Source: Pedobacter kyungheensis
Lineage (GTDB): Bacteria; Bacteroidota; Bacteroidia; Sphingobacteriales; Sphingobacteriaceae
DNA length: 64,000 nt
Assembly: GCF_000812965.1 (NCBI RefSeq)
Contig: NZ_JSYN01000011.1
Coordinates: 62,001 to 126,000, forward strand
Reading direction: 5' to 3'
Positions 18,125-26,436 of the stretch are shown piece after piece. The translations under genes were made by a program, and so were the position numbers. How positions within the stretch are numbered: the stretch's first letter is position 1; each line of letters begins with the position of its first letter. The notes under the pieces were generated by a model. The model had not been told where the DNA came from, ran no database searches, and was given only the letters and a program-made list of their open reading frames with translations.

Positions 18125-19555
18125 ATGCAAAAGATTATAAAATATACCTTATGCTCAGCTTTAATTGCAACTTTAGGATTGCAAAGCTGTAAAGACAGCT
18201 ATTTCGATGCCCTGTCTGATAATCCGAACCAGGTTCCTGTAGCTACACTCAGTACTTTGCTGGCGACCTCAACCTATAAAATTGGAAACAACAATTATTT
18301 CATCGGAAGTATTACTGCGCCCTATGTGCAATATACGGCTAATCCAACAGCCAATGGTGCAGGCGATACTTATCAGGCCATCGATTTTAGCGCTACCTGG
18401 GATGCCCTTTATTTTGCCATGGCCGATGCCAATGAAATGAAGAAACTGGCCATTGCCCAGGGATCGAGCGAATATAAAGGCGTGGCCGATGTAATTATTG
18501 CCTATAACCTTACCTTAGTGAACGACCTTTGGGGCGATGCACCGTTTTCTGAAGCTTTTGACATCAATAACCTAAGGCCGAAGTACGATAAACAGCAGGA
18601 TGTGTATAACCAGGCCATGGCGCTTTTAGATGAAGCCATTGTAGAACTGGCTAAAACCAACTCGACTGTTAAACTGGCGCCCACCAGCGATTTAATTTAT
18701 GGAAAAACTACTGCCGAAAGGGCAAACTGGCTAAAAATGGCCTATGCGTTGAAAGCAAGATTGTTGAATAAGGTGAGTAAAACCAGCTCGTACAACCCTA
18801 CGGCAATACTGGCTGCACTGAGCAATTCTTTTACTGCCAATGCTGATGATGCAGGTATGGCAACTTTTAAAGAACGTAATCCATGGGCTAATGTGGCATT
18901 ATCTAACGCGCAGCAATCGTTAGGTGGTTGGCTGTCTGAGCAACTTATTGATGCGATGAATGGCACCACTTTTACTGTTTTTGATCCCCGTATTGAAAAG
19001 ATTACCGATAAAACCATCAATAATGTATATATCGGAACGGTAAATGGTGCCGGTAACCGCTTGCCTGGTGCCAACACCACTAAAGATGAATGTTACATTT
19101 CCAGAAATTCGCCCTGGACCAGCGATACTTCTCCTTTGTTGATTGTTACCTATGCCGAGCTAAAATTTATTGAGGCAGAGGCTTATTTTAGTACCGATAA
19201 GGTAAAATCTTATGCCGCGTATCTGGCTGGTATAAGTGCCAATATGGATAAACTTACCGTTACAGCAGCTAACCGGGATGCTTACCTGGCCAATCCTTTA
19301 GTAGCGGTTGGTGCTGCGGCCTTAACCAAAGACCTTATTTTTAAAGAAAAGTACATTGTTACCTACTTAAATCCTGAAGCCTGGAACGATGCCCGCCGTT
19401 TCGATTACAAGTATAAAGATTTTGGAATGCCAGCCAATGCAGCGCTTCCTTCCTTTATCCGCCGTTTGGATTATACCCAGGGCGAAAGAAGTAAAAACGG
19501 AGGAAATGTACCTGTTGATGTACCACGTACAACCAAATTGTGGTGGGATCAGTAA
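18125..19555 (+). CDS. SusD/RagB-family (SusD-like_2) outer-membrane lipoprotein
   Basis: Surface lipoprotein of 476 residues with a lipobox at the N-terminus (LGLQSC, cysteine 22). It belongs to the second SusD branch: SDNPNQVP near the start, LTLVNDLWGDAPFSEAF around residues 130-145, AELKFIEAEAYF, and the C-terminal YLNPEAWNDARRFDY...RRLDYTQGE. This branch commonly accompanies genes for peptide or protein use. It caps the SusC channel encoded 11 bases upstream. Cognate binding substrate is inferred only from neighbours. Confidence 0.94.
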   Translation: MQKIIKYTLCSALIATLGLQSCKDSYFDALSDNPNQVPVATLSTLLATSTYKIGNNNYFIGSITAPYVQYTANPTANGAGDTYQAIDFSATWDALYFAMADANEMKKLAIAQGSSEYKGVADVIIAYNLTLVNDLWGDAPFSEAFDINNLRPKYDKQQDVYNQAMALLDEAIVELAKTNSTVKLAPTSDLIYGKTTAERANWLKMAYALKARLLNKVSKTSSYNPTAILAALSNSFTANADDAGMATFKERNPWANVALSNAQQSLGGWLSEQLIDAMNGTTFTVFDPRIEKITDKTINNVYIGTVNGAGNRLPGANTTKDECYISRNSPWTSDTSPLLIVTYAELKFIEAEAYFSTDKVKSYAAYLAGISANMDKLTVTAANRDAYLANPLVAVGAAALTKDLIFKEKYIVTYLNPEAWNDARRFDYKYKDFGMPANAALPSFIRRLDYTQGERSKNGGNVPVDVPRTTKLWWDQ

Positions 19556-19569
19556 AGCGTTAAGCGTGT

Positions 19570-19598
19570 GGCGGAAAGCATTTGATATGCTTTTCGCC
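19570..19598 (+). promoter_or_regulatory. Hairpin between SusD and the S9 peptidase
   Basis: ggcggaaagcat and atgcttttcgcc form a 12-bp stem (one G-T pair) with a short loop. No T tract follows, so it is more likely an mRNA-stability or attenuation element within the operon than a terminator. Confidence 0.5.
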
Positions 19599-19653
19599 AG
19601 ATGTTATCCGCCAAACGCCATGCATTAACTGCTTTATCCCAAAATCAGAAGGA

Positions 19654-21738
19654 ATGAAAAAATCGCTGTTTATTCTGTTTGTGCTCCTTTTTACCTCAAA
19701 AATATTTGCACAGTCGTTTAGCCTAAAGTCTGTTTTATCTTATCCTTTTCCAAGCCAGTTGGTAGCTGCGCCTACCGGCTCAAAAATAGCATGGACCGCA
19801 AACGAACAGGGTAGGAGAAATATTTATACAGCAACGGCGCCCGATTATAAAGCCATTAAAATTACCAGCTACAATGAAGATGATGGTCAGGAGTTAACCA
19901 GTTTATCTGTTTCGCCTGATGGGAACTGGATTGTTTTTGTGCGCGGTGGAGATCATGGTGGCAGAGATGGCGGCCCGGTTAATGCAAATTCATCTCCAAT
20001 TGCACCTAAAGTACAGGTGTTAGCGGTTCCTTATGGCGGTGGAAAGGTAATTGTGCTTGGTGAGGGTGATAACCCGGCAATTTCTCCCAACAGTAAACAG
20101 GTACTTTTTAGCAAAGCAGGCCAGATTTTAATTTCCGCAATTGATGGCTCTTTACCTTCCAGAAATCTGTTTTACGCAAAAGGTATAAACGGAAGTTATA
20201 AATGGTCGCCAGATGGGCAAAAAGTGGCTTTCGTTTCCAACCGAAGCGATCACGCTTTTATAGGGGTGTACACCAACGATGAAACCCCGGTACAATGGTT
20301 ATCACCATCTTTTTCCAGGGATAATATGCCGGTTTGGTCGCCAGATGGAAGTGAAATTGCTTTTATCCGTACACCCGGTACAGGTACCGAAACGGATTCT
20401 GTTTTAACCCGCAAACACCAGCCCTGGGCCATTCGCAAAGTTAATATTTCAACTGGTCAGGGCATGCAGATTTGGAAAGCGCCTGAAACGATCAGAGGCT
20501 CCTATCCGACTATTGATGGAGGTGCCAATTTACACTGGGCGCAGGGTAAAATTGTATTTACTTCTTACGAAGATGGCTGGCCGCACTTGTACGCCATCAA
20601 TCCCGATGGTACGGGCAGGTTGTTACTTACTCCGGGCAATTATGGTGTCGAAAATATTAAACTGAGCAACGATAAAAAGACCCTGGTTTTTGCAGCCAAC
20701 ACAGGCAAAAATCAGGATGATTTGGATAGGAGGCACATCTACAAGGTTTCGGTAAATGAAGCCAATATGCAGCCCTTAAGCAGTGGCGAAGGGATAGAGG
20801 CTTACCCGGTAATTACGGGTGATAACCAAACCTTTTTCTGCCTGAGCGCTACCGCGCAAAGACCGCTTTTACCGGCTATACTTAACGCAGGGAAAAAAGT
20901 GACGCTGATTGGTGATTCGCTGATTCCAGCTGATTTTCCAGTTAAAGAAATGGTGGTGCCCAAACATGTGCAGTTTAAAGCGGCCGATGGTAATACGGTT
21001 TACGGGCAGCTCTTCTCGCCCAGGAAAGCGATCAAAAACCAGCCTGCAATTGTATATGTGCATGGCGGCCCGCAAAGGCAAATGTTGCTGGGCTGGAACC
21101 CCATGGATTACTATTCAATTGATTACGCACTGAATCAATACCTTGTTAATTTGGGCTTTACGGTACTAGCTGTTAATTACCGTTTAGGTATTGGTTATGG
21201 ATTCGATTTTCATAAACCAATGGGGGCAGGGGCGCAGGGGGCATCAGAATATCAGGACATTAAAGCCGCCGGAGAGTGGCTGGCTACCCAGCCTAACATC
21301 GATAAAACTAAAGTAGGTATTTACGGAGGCTCTTATGGCGGTTATTTAACTGCGTTGGCACTCGGAAAAGATTCTAAACTGTTTGCTGCTGGTGTAGATA
21401 TTCATGGGGTAAACAACCGTTTCAGCAATCAGGCTGCCGAAGGTAAAGAACCTGCACCCGATGCTGCATTGGCAGCTAAAATTGCTTTGTCATCTTCGCC
21501 GGTCAGCTACATTAACACCTGGACTTCGCCAACGCTAATTATTCATGCCGATGATGACCGCAATGTGGCCTTTAACCAGAGTGTTGATTTGGCCAAACGT
21601 TTCGAAGACAAGAAGTTTGATTTTGAATATTTAGTCATTCCAGATGATACGCACCATTGGATGAAATTTTCAAACGGCTTAAAGGTAAGCGAGGCTACCG
21701 CCGATTTTCTGAAGCGTAAATTAATGGATAAAAAGTAG
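19654..21738 (+). CDS. Secreted S9-family (prolyl oligopeptidase) serine peptidase
   Basis: Exported peptidase of 694 residues from ATG 19654, which gives a proper signal peptide (MKKSLFILFVLLFTSKIFAQ); the 24 upstream codons of the same frame read as non-coding. Residues from about 30 to 430 form a beta-propeller with PD40-type repeats (WSPDGQKVAFVSNRSD, WSPDGSEIAFIRT). The C-terminal alpha/beta-hydrolase domain has YVHGGPQRQM, nucleophile Ser560 in GGSYGGY, an acid in HADDDRNV (about Asp635) and His667 in DDTHHW. It cleaves short peptides, probably dipeptidyl- or acylaminoacyl-type. It follows the SusC/SusD pair by about 100 bases and may trim imported or surface-captured peptides. Confidence 0.92.
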   Translation: MKKSLFILFVLLFTSKIFAQSFSLKSVLSYPFPSQLVAAPTGSKIAWTANEQGRRNIYTATAPDYKAIKITSYNEDDGQELTSLSVSPDGNWIVFVRGGDHGGRDGGPVNANSSPIAPKVQVLAVPYGGGKVIVLGEGDNPAISPNSKQVLFSKAGQILISAIDGSLPSRNLFYAKGINGSYKWSPDGQKVAFVSNRSDHAFIGVYTNDETPVQWLSPSFSRDNMPVWSPDGSEIAFIRTPGTGTETDSVLTRKHQPWAIRKVNISTGQGMQIWKAPETIRGSYPTIDGGANLHWAQGKIVFTSYEDGWPHLYAINPDGTGRLLLTPGNYGVENIKLSNDKKTLVFAANTGKNQDDLDRRHIYKVSVNEANMQPLSSGEGIEAYPVITGDNQTFFCLSATAQRPLLPAILNAGKKVTLIGDSLIPADFPVKEMVVPKHVQFKAADGNTVYGQLFSPRKAIKNQPAIVYVHGGPQRQMLLGWNPMDYYSIDYALNQYLVNLGFTVLAVNYRLGIGYGFDFHKPMGAGAQGASEYQDIKAAGEWLATQPNIDKTKVGIYGGSYGGYLTALALGKDSKLFAAGVDIHGVNNRFSNQAAEGKEPAPDAALAAKIALSSSPVSYINTWTSPTLIIHADDDRNVAFNQSVDLAKRFEDKKFDFEYLVIPDDTHHWMKFSNGLKVSEATADFLKRKLMDKK

Positions 21739-21744
21739 CACGTT

Positions 21745-23379
21745 TTACTTTTTTTGAACCCGTTTTAAAATCATCAGGCTCTGTGGATTAAAAGAATAAC
21801 CCGAGATATTGTTTTGTAACATCACCACAGATTGGTCGTAAAAAAGCGGAACCACTGGGGCATAATCCATCACAATTTGGTCCATTTTACGGTACAGTGC
21901 AAAACGCTTTTCGTTATCAGGTTCATAATAGCTCTGCTCAAATAACGCATCGAAGGCCTTATTGTAAAAGGCTGTATAGTTAGGGCCGTAGGGTACCTTA
22001 TTTTTGGAGTAGAACATCGAAAGGAAATTTTCGCCATCACCATAATCGGCCAGCCAGGAGCCACGGAAAAAATTAACATGGTTTTTAGACATTAAATCCC
22101 TTAAGCTTGCACTTGGGCTTACATCAATTTTGGTTTTAATTCCAACGGCTGTTAATTCGCCTTGTATAAACTCAATCAGATCTTTATAAGTTGTAGTGGT
22201 ATTCAGGGTAACTTCTGCTAAACCTTTACCCTCCGGAAAACCTGCTTCTGCTAAAAGTTTGGCGGCCAGTTTAGGGTTATAGGCATATCCCTTTACTGCA
22301 ACGCTGTCAAATCCAGGCATGCCCTTAGGAACAAAACCGGAGGTAGCCGCTACACCAATGCCATTGCGAAGATATTTAATGAGTTTATCTTTATCGATAG
22401 CGTAATTAATGGCCTGCCTGATTTTTTTTAATCGCAAAGGCGATTTTTTAACAATAGCCAGATTGGTGTCGACCAATATGCCTACATATTCGGTACACAA
22501 GTAAGGGCTTTTGGTCAAACTGAATTTTCCCTTGTATTTAGTGGTCATTTTTCCGCCTTTGGTCAAAATATCATCGCGATAACTACCATCAACATTGTAA
22601 TAGAAATCGAGGTCTTTTTTCAAGAAACTCATAAATCCACTCTGTTTATCGGTAATAAAGGTAGCTTTTACAGCATCGAGGTAAGGCAGTTGTTTACCGT
22701 TGGCGTCTTTTTCGAAATAGTGATCGTTTTTTAAAAGCACCAGAATTTCACCTTCTTTCCAGTATTTAAATTTAAATGGCCCGGTGCCAATAGGGTGGCT
22801 CCTGAAGTCTTTACCATAACGGGTAACAATTTCTTTAGGTACTACTGAGCAATACTGCGTGGTAAGCAAACTCATAAACGGAGGGAAGGGGCGCACGAGT
22901 TTAATCTGAAAAGTAGAATCGTTTAAGGCCATAAAATTATGCTCGTCCTTAACTTTATCGCTAAAAATCCATCCGCCAGATGAAGCGACCTTCGGATCAA
23001 TTAACCGGTAAAAGCTATAGGCAAAATCGCTGGCTATAACTTTTCGTCCTTTGCCGTTTTTAAATATAGGATCGTCGTGAAAGTATACATCATTACGCAG
23101 GTGGAAAGTGTAAGTCAAAGCATCTGTAGAAATTTGCCAGCTTTTGGCAATGCAGGGAATGGTTTGCAACACGGAATCGACCTGCACAAGGCCATTAAAA
23201 ATTTGGTTGGTCATCCAAATCGCATTCTGGTTGCGGGCAAAGGCTGGATCTATGGAGGTCAGGCCCTGATCGAGGTTAATATTGAAGACTTTTTTGTCTG
23301 GGTGACTGGTGTTTTCTTTACAGCTAAAAATCAGGGTAGCACAAAAAATCCAAAATATATAATTAAATGAGCCTCGCAT
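21745..23379 (-). CDS. Peptide-type ABC transporter substrate-binding lipoprotein (SBP family 5)
   Basis: Lipoprotein of 544 residues with a lipobox ending in cysteine 20 (ATLIFSC). It shows the family 5 (oligopeptide/dipeptide/nickel) binding-protein layout: LDQGLTSIDPAFARN near the start, SDFAYSFYRLIDP, PIGTGPFKFKYW, and IRQAINYAIDKDKLI in the middle. The conserved end is FALYRKMDQIVMDYAPVVPLFY. No permease or ATPase gene is adjacent, so it is an orphan binding protein here. It is convergent with the S9 peptidase (6-base gap), and the shared theme is peptide capture. The exact ligand is unknown. Confidence 0.9.
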   Translation of the reverse strand: MRGSFNYIFWIFCATLIFSCKENTSHPDKKVFNINLDQGLTSIDPAFARNQNAIWMTNQIFNGLVQVDSVLQTIPCIAKSWQISTDALTYTFHLRNDVYFHDDPIFKNGKGRKVIASDFAYSFYRLIDPKVASSGGWIFSDKVKDEHNFMALNDSTFQIKLVRPFPPFMSLLTTQYCSVVPKEIVTRYGKDFRSHPIGTGPFKFKYWKEGEILVLLKNDHYFEKDANGKQLPYLDAVKATFITDKQSGFMSFLKKDLDFYYNVDGSYRDDILTKGGKMTTKYKGKFSLTKSPYLCTEYVGILVDTNLAIVKKSPLRLKKIRQAINYAIDKDKLIKYLRNGIGVAATSGFVPKGMPGFDSVAVKGYAYNPKLAAKLLAEAGFPEGKGLAEVTLNTTTTYKDLIEFIQGELTAVGIKTKIDVSPSASLRDLMSKNHVNFFRGSWLADYGDGENFLSMFYSKNKVPYGPNYTAFYNKAFDALFEQSYYEPDNEKRFALYRKMDQIVMDYAPVVPLFYDQSVVMLQNNISGYSFNPQSLMILKRVQKK

Positions 23380-23392
23380 CGGGTAGGAATGT

Positions 23393-23400
23393 TATTTTTG
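23393..23400 (+). promoter_or_regulatory. -7 element that decides the start of the next gene
   Basis: TATTTTTG fits TAnnTTTG. Transcription would begin near 23406, after the first possible ATG (23389), so translation should start at 23419 or 23425 instead. The -33 position is poor. Confidence 0.45.
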
Positions 23401-23424
23401 CACAAATTAATAAATTTAATGCAG

Positions 23425-23877
23425 ATGTCTTTTTTAAACGATTTATTTATTGGCCTCGATGCTACTAAACAGGAAGAATTACAGGAACGTTTAGATTTAG
23501 TAGAACATAAGATTAAATTTATGGATAAAATGCCGGTAGCCTGTCTGGATACCAGCAATAATCCAAATTATCTGTTAACCGAAGAGATCGCGCTGGCTGG
23601 TGGAATGGTAGAAGCCGATGTTTTAAATGCGGTATTTATTATTTATTATCAACCAGGCAAAACACTTACCGATTTAATGCGTGAGGTACCGGCTGCTTTG
23701 AACACCGACTGGCAAGCTGTGCAAAATAACCGCATTATCCTACTCAATGACGACGTAAACCGTGAAAGAACTGCCGAAAATGCCGTCTCTTTAATCGAAA
23801 ATATTGCCGAAATGCTTCACCCCGGCTCTTTTATATTTGGGCATGAAGGGGATAAGTGGATTCGCTTTGGGGCTTAG
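23425..23877 (+). CDS. Lone BtuF/FecB-type binding-protein lobe, cytoplasmic
   Basis: Protein of about 150 residues from ATG 23425 (ATG 23419 is also possible). After a coiled N-terminal stretch, the body looks like one half of a class III periplasmic binding protein of the cobalamin/siderophore type. It has MPVACLDTSNNPNYLLTEEI, ALAGGMVEAD, then PAALNTDWQAVQNNRIILL and the ending AVSLIENIAEMLHPGSF. Full family members have two such lobes and a signal peptide. This one has a single lobe and none, so it probably stays in the cytoplasm. It may be a domesticated domain or a sensor. No vitamin B12 or iron transport gene is adjacent. Family similarity is by eye only. Confidence 0.55.
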   Translation: MSFLNDLFIGLDATKQEELQERLDLVEHKIKFMDKMPVACLDTSNNPNYLLTEEIALAGGMVEADVLNAVFIIYYQPGKTLTDLMREVPAALNTDWQAVQNNRIILLNDDVNRERTAENAVSLIENIAEMLHPGSFIFGHEGDKWIRFGA

Positions 23878-23917
23878 TCTGGCTGTTTCACCATATAAGG
23901 CGCCGATCCCACACTTT

Positions 23918-24137
23918 TTATTTACCACCTAAGACACCTAAGGGCATTTAAGGGGGGGGTGAAACGATATTTATTTGACTTTAGATTTTACCTTCCAGCC
24001 TTCCACCTTCCATCCTTTTAACGTCCGGTCTTCCGACTTCGGACCTCCGACTCCTGACTTTCATTTACCACCTAAGATACCTATGGGCATTTGAGTTTTA
24101 GGCTCAAGATAGATTTCTCGGCTGCGCTCGAAATGAC
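23918..24137. repeat. ACCTAAG-type intergenic repeat block, reverse orientation
   Basis: Contains tttaccacctaagacaccta at 23921-23940 and again, slightly changed, near 24063. Between them are ttccaccttccatccttttaacgt and a cttccgacttcgga element, which are the reverse complement of modules at 5539-5852. A ctgcgctcgaaatgac tail links it to the GTCATCCTGA-type repeat near 9.85 kb. It fills the 323-bp gap before the NtrC-type gene; no gene was seen here. Confidence 0.65.
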
Positions 24138-24200
24138 GATGTGCCTATAGGAGACCTGCTTTCAGCTTTGGTCTTTTAGCTTTAGTCTTTATGCTTTCCA

Positions 24201-25538
24201 CTAGATCTCTTTAATTTGATATTCTTCTATTTTACGGTAGAGGGTAGTTAAGCCAATGCCCAGTAATCTCGAAGTTTCTGTTTTGTTGCCCTTGGTATGC
24301 AGGAGTACTTTCTGGATGTGTTGTTTTTCGATCTGTTGTAAATTATACTCATTTTCGGCAGGCATAAATTCGAAAAATTCAGGGGGCAGGGCAGTGGCAC
24401 TTAAAGTATCGCCATCTGAAAGGATTACCAGGCGTTCAATTACATTTTTGAGTTCACGGATATTGCCTTTCCAACTGTGGTCGGCGAGGATGGAAAGGAT
24501 TTTATCATCAATTTTAGGCACTGAACGATTTACTTTATCTGCAAAAGCCTTTAAGTAGTGTTTGGCCAAAGCAGGGATATCTGTTTTACGTTCACGTAGC
24601 GGCGGAAGTGTGAGTGTGAAAACTGAAAGACGGTAATAAAGGTCTGAACGGAATTTACCGGAAGCGGCGTCGCCTTTCAAATCTTTATTGGTGGCTGCTA
24701 AAACCCTTACGTTTACCTGTTGGGTATGCGTATCGCCCACTTTAATAAAGGTCTGGCTCTCGAGTACGCGCAATAGTTTGGCTTGCAGATCGAGATTCAT
24801 TTCGCCAATTTCGTCCAGCAACAAGGTGCCACCGTTGGCTTCTTCCAACAAGCCTTTTTTATCTTTATTGGCTCCGGTAAAGGCACCTGCTTTGTAGCCA
24901 AAAAGCTCACTTTCCAGCAAATCCGGACTAAAGCCACTGCAGTTCAATGCTACAAAAGGCTTGTCGGCCCGGAGGCTTGCATAGTGGATAGATTGTGCAA
25001 AAACCTCTTTGCCAGTGCCCGTCTCTCCTAAAAGCAGAACAGTCGTATCAGTTACACTTACTTTGCGGGCCAGATCAATTGCCTCTTTTAAAGCTTTTGA
25101 TTGGCCGATAATGGTTTCGAAACTGTGTTTTTGAGCAATTTTGTTTTCCAGGTCCGCAACACGTCGTTGCAGATTGGATTTATCCATGGCGCGGTATAAA
25201 AGGGGAATAATTTTATCATTGTCGTCTCCTTTTACAAGGTAATCGAAGGCTCCGTTTTTAATGGCAAGCACGCCATCAGCAATGGTGCCATAAGCGGTAA
25301 GATTAATGATTTCGACGAAAGGTTTAATGGCTTTAAGCTCCTTTACCAATGCAACGCCATTCACATCAGGCAGCTTAACATCACTGATCACGATACTTAC
25401 ATCGTTGTTTTTTAAAAGTTTTAACCCTTCTTTCCCAGTGTTAGCCTGTAAGGTTTTAAAGCCCTCCAGTTCTATAATTCTGGAAAGTAAACTGCAGATT
25501 TTCTTTTCGTCATCGATGATGAGCACCATCCCATTCAT
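24201..25538 (-). CDS. NtrC-family sigma-54-dependent response regulator
   Basis: Cytoplasmic transcription activator of 445 residues. The receiver domain (1-120) has the acidic pocket Asp9/Asp10, phosphoacceptor Asp53 (ISDVKLPD) and Lys103. The AAA+ domain has Walker A GETGTGKE (171-178), the sigma-54 contact loop GAFTGA (218-223) and Walker B LLLDEIGEM (239-247). A Fis-type HTH ends the protein (about 405-440). All functional residues look intact. No histidine kinase gene is nearby, so it is an orphan regulator in this window. No convincing -24/-12 (GG/GC) promoter was found close to it. ATG 25529 (codon 4) is an alternative start. Confidence 0.95.
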   Translation of the reverse strand: MNGMVLIIDDEKKICSLLSRIIELEGFKTLQANTGKEGLKLLKNNDVSIVISDVKLPDVNGVALVKELKAIKPFVEIINLTAYGTIADGVLAIKNGAFDYLVKGDDNDKIIPLLYRAMDKSNLQRRVADLENKIAQKHSFETIIGQSKALKEAIDLARKVSVTDTTVLLLGETGTGKEVFAQSIHYASLRADKPFVALNCSGFSPDLLESELFGYKAGAFTGANKDKKGLLEEANGGTLLLDEIGEMNLDLQAKLLRVLESQTFIKVGDTHTQQVNVRVLAATNKDLKGDAASGKFRSDLYYRLSVFTLTLPPLRERKTDIPALAKHYLKAFADKVNRSVPKIDDKILSILADHSWKGNIRELKNVIERLVILSDGDTLSATALPPEFFEFMPAENEYNLQQIEKQHIQKVLLHTKGNKTETSRLLGIGLTTLYRKIEEYQIKEI

Positions 25539-25655
25539 AGGTTCAATTTATGCTGCAATATTAACAATAAATATACCGAATAATTAACGATTGTTAGAAA
25601 TCAGCCTCAGGGCTTAATTGTCAAAGGGCTGAATTAATTCCAGTTGGTTTGAAAA

Positions 25656-25688
25656 CTTTTCAATATGGTAAAAAGCTTTTCAAAATGG
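25656..25688. promoter_or_regulatory. Direct repeat CTTTTCAAxATGG with 20-bp spacing
   Basis: cttttcaatatgg (25656-25668) and cttttcaaaatgg (25676-25688) differ at one base and are 20 bp apart, about two helical turns. They lie between the NtrC-type gene and the GNAT gene, which diverge. A regulator binding pair is plausible but unproven. Confidence 0.35.
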
Positions 25689-25822
25689 CAGGGTTTTGTT
25701 TGTTGCTGCTGCGATAGCTTTAAACTTGATTTAAATTTTTGTATTGATAATCAATGTTTTAATTGTTTTGTTGTGCTGTGGGTATTGCATTTGATGTCTG
25801 GCAAGTATGAAATTTTATTAAA

Positions 25823-26434
25823 ATGAACAATTCAATAATTTTTGTCAGGGTTGCTACCAGCGCAGACGCAAAATATGCAGAAGAAATTGTAGCTGAAACA
25901 CAAAGCTCAGCATTGTTAAGGGGTTCTGGTATTTCGAAAAGAACTCCGGCCTCCATTGTCGAAAAAATGAATGCAGGGAAAGCCGTGATTGCGGTAACTG
26001 CTGCTGGCGAATGGGTGGGCTTTTCCTATTTCGAGAGCTGGGAAAAAGATACCTTCATCTCCAATTCGGGATTAATTGTGGCGCCCAAATTTAGAAATTC
26101 GGGGGTTGCCAAAAGTATTAAAAACAGAATTTTCAGTCTCTCACGCCGCATATATCCTGATGCGAAAATATTCAGCATTACCTCGGGTGCAGCCATCATG
26201 AAAATGAACAATCAGCTGGGATTCGAACCGGTAACCTTTGCACAAATTACCCGGGATCCCGCGTTTTGGGAAGGCTGCAAAAGTTGCATCAACTATCCAA
26301 TCCTCGAAAGTAAAAACAGAAGCAACTGCTTATGCACCGCCATGTTGTTCAGCCCAGAACATATCGATCAAATTATTGCCAGTGCAGAAAATACGCTTCA
26401 ACTGAAACAAAACCTCAACCTTAAAAGCATTTAA
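25823..26434 (+). CDS. GNAT N-acetyltransferase, arginine-pathway type
   Basis: Cytoplasmic acetyltransferase of 203 residues. The acetyl-CoA fold is visible in SGLIVAPKFRNSGVAKSIKNRIF (motif A region, R/Q-x-x-G-x-A pattern) and FSITSGAAIMKMNNQLGFEPV. The Cys-containing tail (FWEGCKSCINYPIL and NCLCTAML) is what I know from the GNAT protein that heads arginine gene clusters in Bacteroidota, where it supplies N-acetylated glutamate or a related acylated precursor. Here it is followed after only 2 bases by an M20 deacylase, without argG, argC, argB or a carbamoyltransferase between them. It may be a second copy or a split cluster. Confidence 0.75.
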   Translation: MNNSIIFVRVATSADAKYAEEIVAETQSSALLRGSGISKRTPASIVEKMNAGKAVIAVTAAGEWVGFSYFESWEKDTFISNSGLIVAPKFRNSGVAKSIKNRIFSLSRRIYPDAKIFSITSGAAIMKMNNQLGFEPVTFAQITRDPAFWEGCKSCINYPILESKNRSNCLCTAMLFSPEHIDQIIASAENTLQLKQNLNLKSI

Positions 26435-26436
26435 TT

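Noticed and set aside
25790..25822. Possible sigma-54 promoter before the GNAT gene
   Set aside because: A tctggcaag stretch resembles the -24 part, but no GC occurs at the correct -12 spacing.
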